DNA from: CAG-877 sp963645945
GTDB lineage: Bacteria; Bacillota_I; Bacilli_A; RF39; UBA660
NCBI GenBank assembly: GCA_963645945.1
Contig: CAVIUA010000006.1
Span: 1-18,000 of the forward strand
DNA: 18,000 bases
Direction: 5' to 3'
The position numbers were made by a program, and so were the translations under genes. The notes below the pieces were generated by a model, which was not told the DNA's origin, ran no database searches, and saw nothing but the letters and a program-made list of their open reading frames with translations. Below are positions 12,409-18,000 of this stretch, one piece after another (position 1 is the first letter of the stretch; every line of letters starts with the position of its first letter).

Positions 12409-14059
12409 TTACTTGTCTTTAGCGAAAGTATTTAAAAAGTCACTTTCTATGACTAAGCCAAGTACTAAAAAACAAATGATTGTTACAAAAATTTTGTTAG
12501 CATTTGTTAGCTTGGTTATTATTTTACCTTTTGTTGTTGTCTCGGGCTTATTTGTTTATACTGTTACTAATTCGTTAGTTGAATATAATTATGAAACTAT
12601 TGGATTAGAATTTATGTGTATTTTACTTTGTGTATTTACTTTTATATTTTCTTTTAGTGTAGTACTCAATGAACTTTATTTTACTGGTGATATTGAAAAT
12701 TTGTTACCATTGCCAATTCGAGCACGTCAAATTGTTGGTGCAAAAGTTGTTTCAATATTTTATGCAGAGAGTTTGGTACAACTTTTAGTTATATTTTTTA
12801 GCGTTATTGGTTTCTTTTTAGCACTTGGACTTCCTTTTAAAAACTTTTTGTTAGGAATTCTTGGAATGGTTACTTTGCCAATAATACCAATTATATATTG
12901 TTCTATCATTAGTATGTTAATTATGAGTTTTACAAAGCTTATTAAAAATAAAGAGACTATTAGAAAAGTAGGATTAGTTTTTGTATTGATAATTTTAATG
13001 TTATTTGTATACTTTTTAGGATCATTACAAAATTTTGATTTAGAACTTTATATAGAAGGATTTGTTAATGGTGATCAAACCTTTTTATATGTTATGGAGG
13101 GTCTTTTTCCAAATATCAATTTATTTATAGATACTCTTGTTACTGGTAGTATTAGTTCATTATTTCTTTATATTTTAGTTAATATTGGATTTATAGTAGT
13201 ACTTTTAGGGTTAGCCGATGTTTGTTATTTTAAAGGTGTTGTAGGATTAAGTTCTAAAGATACAACATCTAAGAAGAGTAGTAGTAATATTTTAAAAAAT
13301 ATTAAAGTTGAGAGTCCTACTAATTCATATTTAAAGAAAGAGGTTCGTACTTTATTTAGAACTCCTTCATATTTCTTGAACTGTATTTTAATCAACTTTA
13401 TATGGCCAATATTTGTTTATATTATTTGTAAGTTGAAGTTTCCAGATCTTACATTGAGTGAATTAAAAAATCTTGTTACTTCTACTGATAATAATACATT
13501 GATTATAATATTTATGTTTGTAATAGGTGTTTCAATTTTATTACCAGCACTTAATAGTATTGCGTCATCTTCTTTTTCTAGAGAAGGGAAAAACTTTTAC
13601 TTTATGAAATATATTCCAATGGATTATAGTAGTCAAGTTTCAGTAAAGTTATTAGTTAGTTTTATAATTGCTTTTGTTGGTGTTAATGTATTTAGTTTAA
13701 TATTTTATTTAGTTATAGGATTAAAAGTATCTACGGCGTTTATTTTCTTAATTATTAGCTTTTTAGCAATCCTATTTATTTGTAGTTTAGGTATTATAAT
13801 TGATTCTATTAATCCTAAATTAGTTTGGGATGATGAACTTAATGCATTAAGAGAAAATTCTAATAATTTTATAGTTATGGGTATTTCTATATTTTTGTTT
13901 ATTGTATTAGCTGGATTATGTTATTTATTATATAAATCGTTTGGCTTAGCTTTGGCTTTTACGTCTATATTATTGATATTAATACTTTTAAACGCAATAG
14001 TGTATGATTTGAATAGATGTTTTACAGTTAAGAATATAGTTGAACAAGAAAATTTGTGA
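12401..14059 (+). CDS. ABC exporter permease, 12-TM
   Basis: This 552-aa integral membrane partner of the ATPase just upstream has about 12 predicted helices, near residues 31-55, 70-92, 115-141, 150-178, 187-207, 248-272, 324-343, 366-390, 413-441, 446-468, 488-511 and 514-534. Two cytosolic-loop motifs resemble each other: ENLLPLPIRARQIVGAKVV (99-117) and FYFMKYIPMDYSSQVSVKLL (399-418). This suggests two related six-helix halves in one chain. NPKLVWDDELNALREN (471-486) is a conserved-looking loop of this putative exporter family. It ends with TGA, showing TGA is a stop here. The substrate (peptide, lipid or drug) cannot be inferred. Confidence 0.88.
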   Translation: MTNYLSLAKVFKKSLSMTKPSTKKQMIVTKILLAFVSLVIILPFVVVSGLFVYTVTNSLVEYNYETIGLEFMCILLCVFTFIFSFSVVLNELYFTGDIENLLPLPIRARQIVGAKVVSIFYAESLVQLLVIFFSVIGFFLALGLPFKNFLLGILGMVTLPIIPIIYCSIISMLIMSFTKLIKNKETIRKVGLVFVLIILMLFVYFLGSLQNFDLELYIEGFVNGDQTFLYVMEGLFPNINLFIDTLVTGSISSLFLYILVNIGFIVVLLGLADVCYFKGVVGLSSKDTTSKKSSSNILKNIKVESPTNSYLKKEVRTLFRTPSYFLNCILINFIWPIFVYIICKLKFPDLTLSELKNLVTSTDNNTLIIIFMFVIGVSILLPALNSIASSSFSREGKNFYFMKYIPMDYSSQVSVKLLVSFIIAFVGVNVFSLIFYLVIGLKVSTAFIFLIISFLAILFICSLGIIIDSINPKLVWDDELNALRENSNNFIVMGISIFLFIVLAGLCYLLYKSFGLALAFTSILLILILLNAIVYDLNRCFTVKNIVEQENL

Positions 14060-14064
14060 TTTTT

Positions 14065-14089
14065 AGAATAGTTTTAACTATTCTTTTTT
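14065..14089 (+). terminator. Terminator of the ABC exporter operon
   Basis: AGAATAGT at 14065-14072 pairs with ACTATTCT at 14077-14084 around a TTTA loop, followed by T residues at 14084-14089. Confidence 0.88.
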
Positions 14090-14098
14090 GGGGATGTT

Positions 14099-14107
14099 TG
14101 ATATAAT
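14099..14107 (+). promoter_or_regulatory. Extended -10 promoter of the surface protein gene
   Basis: TGATATAAT, i.e. TG-n-TATAAT with the hexamer at 14102-14107, directly after the previous terminator. The expected start near 14114 lies 24 nt before the ATG. Confidence 0.6.
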
Positions 14108-14137
14108 TGATATGATAGGATGAATAGGAGGCTATTT

Positions 14138-15835
14138 ATGAAAAAGTTTATATTTTATTTAATTGCATTTTTTGCATTATTATTACCAATTGATTTATTG
14201 GCTTTATCTGGTGATCTTTCAATTAGTTGTAATACGACATCTGTTAAACCTGGACAACAGGTTAAGTGTAGTGTGTCTGGTAATTCTGATGGACAAATAT
14301 CTAAGGTTTTTGCAAATGTTTCGGCATCTGGTACTATTTCAATTGATAAATTTAGAGCTGAACGAATATGGGATGTAAATACGGAATGGCCTAATCTTTC
14401 ATTGTCATCTAATGATAAGAAACCTGGTGTTTTTGAAATTGGTACAGTATACTTAAAAGCTAATAGTGTTGGTACTGGTAATTTTGTTATGTCTGGTATT
14501 ACTTTTATGGGAGATTCTGGAGAAACTGTTTCAGTTGCTAATAAGAGTGTTTCGATATCAGTTATTAGTGATAATCCAACACCTACGCCTACACCTTCAC
14601 CTGAACCAGAGCCTGCACCTGTTGTTAAAAGTAATGATTCATCATTGAAATCTCTTACTGTTAGTTCTTCATCAATTGATTTTGTTTCTAGTACTTTAGA
14701 ATATAATATAGATGTTTCTAGTAATGTTTCTACTATTGAAATTCAAGCTGTACCTAAAGATACTAAAGCTACTGTTAAATTGCCTGATGATTTATCTTTA
14801 GAAATAGGATTAAATATTTTTGATATTGTTGTTACAGCAGAGGATGGTACTAGTACTACTTATAAAATTAATGTTAATAAATTGGAAAATATTTTATCTG
14901 ATAATGCTTTATTATCTAGTTTAAAAATTTCTGGATATGATATAAATTTTTCAAGTGATGTTTTTGAGTATAAAATTGGTGATATTACAACTAATAAACT
15001 TGATATTACAACTGTTGTTGTTGATAATAATTCTACTGTTAAAATTTATGGTAATAATAATATTGGTAAAAATGGTGTTATCGTTATTAGAGTTACAGCT
15101 GAATCTGGTGTTTATAAGGATTACGTTTTATTTGCTAATAATATTAATAGTAGTGAAGTGGAAGAAGTTTCTACAAGTTCATTTACTTATATAATGTTAA
15201 TTGTATCTTCTGCTTTATTTGTTATTTCAGCAATAATTATTGTTTTATTATTACTAGGTAGAAATAAATATAAGAAAAAAGTATTAGCTCAACTTGATGC
15301 TGAAAGAGATAAAATTAGGTTATTAGAAGTTGAACTTCAAAATAAATTAGCTATGATACCTCAAGTTAAAGAAGAAGAAAATATACCTTTAGAAGAATTA
15401 ACAAAAGAAGAAATTGATGAGGAAATTGATAAGGATATTTTAGAAAAAAAAGAAGAAGAGGAAAAGGAAAATAAAGATTTAGATGCTAAAGAAGTAGATG
15501 ATGTAGAAGAAGTCGTTGAAGAAGAAAAAGATGAGGAACAAAAAAAAGTACAAGATATAAATGCAAGAGATATTCTTCCACCTGAAGTTAGTGAATTAGT
15601 TAATAGTAAAAGTGAAGAAGTTGTTGAAGAAGTTAAAGAAGAAGAACCTTTGAATATAACTGAAATTTCAGCTGAAAGTGTTGCTGATGTTGTAAAAAAG
15701 AAACCTAAAGAAGAAGATATTCCTAAGGAAGATGAAAAAAAGAAGAAAAAGAAAAAAGAAAAAAATAAAAATAAAAATAAGGAAAAGGATAAAGATAAGG
15801 ACAAGGACAAAGAAAAGGACAAAGAAAATAAATAA
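14138..15835 (+). CDS. Membrane-anchored surface protein with cadherin-like domains and Lys/Glu-rich tail
   Basis: This is a 565-aa protein. A signal peptide spans 1-23. A beta-rich, cohesin-like domain at about 25-143 starts SISCNTTSVKPGQQVKCSVSG. A Pro/Thr/Glu linker lies at 147-162 (PTPTPTPSPEPEP). Two cadherin-like beta-sandwich repeats follow at about 168-248 and 257-335; both start SLKSL/SLKI-type, with FDIVVTAEDGTSTTYKINV closing the first. One TM helix lies at about 350-373, followed by RNKYKKK. The remaining 190 residues are cytoplasmic, acidic then Lys-rich, and end in K/E/N/D low complexity. The topology is type I: domains outside, charged tail inside. TAGGAGG at 14125-14131 selects this start over an in-frame ATG at 14120. 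A structural or adhesive envelope role is likely; no enzyme motif was seen. Confidence 0.82.
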   Translation: MKKFIFYLIAFFALLLPIDLLALSGDLSISCNTTSVKPGQQVKCSVSGNSDGQISKVFANVSASGTISIDKFRAERIWDVNTEWPNLSLSSNDKKPGVFEIGTVYLKANSVGTGNFVMSGITFMGDSGETVSVANKSVSISVISDNPTPTPTPSPEPEPAPVVKSNDSSLKSLTVSSSSIDFVSSTLEYNIDVSSNVSTIEIQAVPKDTKATVKLPDDLSLEIGLNIFDIVVTAEDGTSTTYKINVNKLENILSDNALLSSLKISGYDINFSSDVFEYKIGDITTNKLDITTVVVDNNSTVKIYGNNNIGKNGVIVIRVTAESGVYKDYVLFANNINSSEVEEVSTSSFTYIMLIVSSALFVISAIIIVLLLLGRNKYKKKVLAQLDAERDKIRLLEVELQNKLAMIPQVKEEENIPLEELTKEEIDEEIDKDILEKKEEEEKENKDLDAKEVDDVEEVVEEEKDEEQKKVQDINARDILPPEVSELVNSKSEEVVEEVKEEEPLNITEISAESVADVVKKKPKEEDIPKEDEKKKKKKKEKNKNKNKEKDKDKDKDKEKDKENK

Positions 15836-15849
15836 TATTTTAAGAAAAT

Positions 15850-15890
15850 GACTGTAACTTATTAATGAATAGATACAGTCTTTGTTCTTT
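15850..15890 (+). terminator. Probable weak terminator
   Basis: GACTGTA at 15850-15856 pairs with TACAGTC at 15874-15880 around a 17-nt loop. The following TTTGTTCTTT is an interrupted U-tract. Confidence 0.5.
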
Positions 15891-15955
15891 ATAAAAATTT
15901 TATTTAAGTTTTGAAATTATATGATTTTATCCTTTTAATAAATAAACGTTTGTAT

Positions 15956-15961
15956 TATAAT
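15956..15961 (+). promoter_or_regulatory. Possible -10 box for the large repeat protein
   Basis: TATAAT at 15956-15961 in the gap before the gene at 16059. No good -35 box was found at the right distance, and the leader would be about 90 nt. Confidence 0.35.
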
Positions 15962-16058
15962 ATGGTAAGTCATGTAAGGTAAAAGTTTTATAAATTATAT
16001 TATTAATGTATAAATGTACTAAATTTTAGTTTAAATTGCTTTGTAAAGGAATGATTTT

Positions 16059-18000
16059 ATGAGAAAGATTATTAGTGAGGAAGAATTTTTAATTTTAAAA
16101 AATAAGCTTATTAATTCTTATGCTAAAGTAGATGATTTGGAATATTTAAGTTTGCAAAATGAGTTATTATCATATGACTTAAGTAGTATTCCTTCATCTT
16201 TATATGATGGTATTACTTTTATTGGTGATGATTCTTCTAATATTTCTTTTTCTTATACAAATGCTAATTTAGATTTTAATGTTTTAAAATTTAGAGATAG
16301 AAAGTCTTATGATTTTGGGAAAATTTACGCTATTGGATGTAATTTATCTAATCTTTCTAAACTTAATTATTTTTATGAAAAGGATAGTTTTTCTGATGAA
16401 GTTGTTGAAAAGTATTCATATTTGTTTTTATCTGAATATTTTCCTAAATCTTTTAGAAGAAAGGTAATTGAAGATAAAGCAACTGTTTCTGATTTGATTG
16501 AAATAGAAATAAATGATCCGGATAGTAATTTTGCAAAATTACATTTTTCATCAGATTTTATAAATTTATTTTCTAAAATTGGATTACGTAATTCTTTATT
16601 TCTATTAAATGGTAATAATGATTTGTTGATTGATTTTAATAATATTTTTTCTAATAATAATGAAGATATTTTAAGTGAATTTTTAGAAGAGGATATTAGT
16701 AGTCAAAGAGATAATGTTTTTTTATTACAGAGAAAATATATTATGGATAACTCTAGAGAATTTATGTATAATTATAATCAACATTTTTCTCAATCATTCA
16801 TAAATAAATATAAAGGATTATTTAGTAATTCTTTAGGTTATAAAGAAATTATTGATTATTCTAAAGATTTTGGTAATTATAATTTAACATTATTAGGTTA
16901 TGATTTTGGTCCTAGAGGAATATCTGTAAATATTGGGTATAATAAAACTATTGAATTATTAAAAGAGTATGAAGAGTTTTTTGATGTTTTGGAAAGTAAA
17001 ATGCCTGTTCCTTTATTTTTAAGGGAATTAAATATTAACCTTAGTATAATGGTTGATATGTTTAATAATGATGAAATTGATCAGATCTTTAGAAAAGCAA
17101 TTATATATACTTTACCTAGGTTTGAAATTAGTACTAAGTTAGAAGAATATGAGGAACTTTTTTCGAAATTTGATTTTAAATTTTTGGATGTTAAAGACTG
17201 GACTTTAGTAGATACAGTAGATGATAATACTATTGTTATTAATAAGGAACTTAGTGAGATATTAGGATGTTATGGAATTTCTAATATAAAGAGTTTTTTT
17301 TCGGAATATGATGTTAATGATGAAACGATAAGAAAGAATATGTTAAATATTTTATATTATCCTGATTTACCTGTTTATTATAATGTTAGTAGTAAAAGAT
17401 TTTATGAATTGTTACGTAAAAGATTGCTTGATAGAAATACAATTTCTTATGAATTTTTAATTGGAAATGTTAGAGATGAATTGCCTGATTTATTTATTTC
17501 AGATTCTGCTCCTGATGAATTGAAAAAATTATTTTATACTAAAAAATTGTCATTTACTGATTTGTACTATAATGAATCTTGGTTATCTTATTTAGATAAT
17601 GTTTATTTACCTTATAGATTTGTTGAAACTTTGGGATATAAAAATATATTTTCTGATCAATTATTAGAAGAATTAACTTTAAGATATGGAAATGCTAAAG
17701 TACTTGAAAATTTTTCTCGTTACGCTTTATTTTTAAATAGTATTGATTATTCATTACATTTTACTAATGATTATGATGATTATCCTGATTTTAATGATTA
17801 TATGGAAGATAAAATTTATAATTATATTAAAACTAATAAAGTATTTAACTGGGATCAGTGTTTTTCTGATGACTTTAAAGATAAATATAATGATGTTTTT
17901 TTAGATGCTGGTGCACCAGATGATTTGAAAAAATTATTCTATAAAAAAATATTGACATTTGATGATATTAAGGATCATCCAGAATATGTTAAATATTTAC
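16059..18000 (+). CDS. Large repeat-bearing protein, 3' end outside the window
   Basis: The frame from the ATG at 16059 (AAAGGA at 16045-16050) is open to the window edge: 647 complete codons and no stop. The protein starts MRKIISEEEFLILKNKL. It has no signal peptide or TM segment and is rich in Asp, Asn, Phe, Tyr, Leu and Ser. A motif occurs twice, DSAPDELKKLFYTKKLSF at residue 482 and DAGAPDDLKKLFYKKILTF at residue 616. Each is followed by a D-x-x-x-x-x-x-W/Y-x-x-YL segment, so a module of about 134 residues repeats and probably continues past the end. The family was not recognised. The modular, helical-looking, soluble character suggests a scaffold or a large intracellular protein. The start could also be the ATG at 16051, but that one is out of frame. 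Confidence 0.85.
   Translation, partial: MRKIISEEEFLILKNKLINSYAKVDDLEYLSLQNELLSYDLSSIPSSLYDGITFIGDDSSNISFSYTNANLDFNVLKFRDRKSYDFGKIYAIGCNLSNLSKLNYFYEKDSFSDEVVEKYSYLFLSEYFPKSFRRKVIEDKATVSDLIEIEINDPDSNFAKLHFSSDFINLFSKIGLRNSLFLLNGNNDLLIDFNNIFSNNNEDILSEFLEEDISSQRDNVFLLQRKYIMDNSREFMYNYNQHFSQSFINKYKGLFSNSLGYKEIIDYSKDFGNYNLTLLGYDFGPRGISVNIGYNKTIELLKEYEEFFDVLESKMPVPLFLRELNINLSIMVDMFNNDEIDQIFRKAIIYTLPRFEISTKLEEYEELFSKFDFKFLDVKDWTLVDTVDDNTIVINKELSEILGCYGISNIKSFFSEYDVNDETIRKNMLNILYYPDLPVYYNVSSKRFYELLRKRLLDRNTISYEFLIGNVRDELPDLFISDSAPDELKKLFYTKKLSFTDLYYNESWLSYLDNVYLPYRFVETLGYKNIFSDQLLEELTLRYGNAKVLENFSRYALFLNSIDYSLHFTNDYDDYPDFNDYMEDKIYNYIKTNKVFNWDQCFSDDFKDKYNDVFLDAGAPDDLKKLFYKKILTFDDIKDHPEYVKYL

Noticed and set aside
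14120..14137. Upstream ATG for the surface protein
   Set aside because: It would make the ribosome binding site part of the coding region; the ATG at 14138 is 7 nt from TAGGAGG.
15361..15822. Minus-strand Ser/Phe-rich frame
   Set aside because: It is a shadow of the Lys/Glu-rich tail on the plus strand; low complexity with no ribosome site.
1..18000. Mycoplasma-type code (TGA as Trp)
   Set aside because: TGA ends the permease at a position followed at once by a terminator, and ends the toxin frame; Trp codons in conserved proteins are TGG.
1..18000. CRISPR array, tRNA/rRNA genes, transposase or prophage genes
   Set aside because: No regularly spaced repeats, cloverleaf, rRNA-like stretch or recombinase motif was seen on either strand.

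Overview
The window is very AT-rich DNA from a low-GC Gram-positive bacterium. It most resembles an anaerobic, fermentative member of the Bacilli/Mollicutes-like gut lineages. Three things point there: a tRNA-Phe-sensing T-box in front of pheST, strong AGGAGG-type ribosome binding sites, and an [FeFe] hydrogenase. The Mycoplasma code is not used: TGA ends at least two reading frames (14057-14059 and the small toxin at 6592-6594) and Trp is TGG. Genus cannot be given from sequence alone.

Layout. (1) 1-2046: a promoter plus hairpin/U-tract unit, then three small envelope-type genes: a secreted Cys-rich protein with a C-terminal anchor, a PH-like domain protein, and a zinc-ribbon membrane protein. 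The last two have nearly identical promoters. (2) 2050-5842: the pheS-pheT operon behind a consensus promoter and a complete T-box with a UUC specifier, ended by a terminator. (3) 5844-7425: an AAC(6')-like acetyltransferase, then a compact locus that looks like a type I toxin-antitoxin module (a 25-residue membrane peptide on the minus strand, too short for ordinary gene calling), then a divergent GreA/GreB-like factor. (4) 7424-8860 (minus): an operon of a GNAT acetyltransferase, a YunG-like protein and a uracil-DNA-glycosylase-superfamily domain. The last reading frame has no start codon and appears to continue the YunG-like protein across a -1 frame break. (5) 8893-11584: a two-gene redox operon, an [FeFe] hydrogenase with all H-cluster cysteines and a GltD-like NAD(P)H/FAD/Fe-S oxidoreductase. 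(6) 11619-14089: an ABC exporter (ATPase plus 12-TM permease). (7) 14099-18000: a membrane-anchored surface protein with cadherin-like domains and a long Lys/Glu-rich tail, then a large repeat-bearing protein that runs off the window end.

How the parts fit: pheST responds to uncharged tRNA-Phe. The hydrogenase/GltD-like pair probably links NAD(P)H or ferredoxin to H2 turnover during fermentation. The ABC pair and the two anchored surface proteins serve the envelope. The main novel candidates are the hidden toxin locus at 6486-6722, with mirrored inverted repeats, and the broken YunG-UDG fusion at 7424-8322. No tRNA, rRNA, CRISPR array, transposase or prophage gene was seen.
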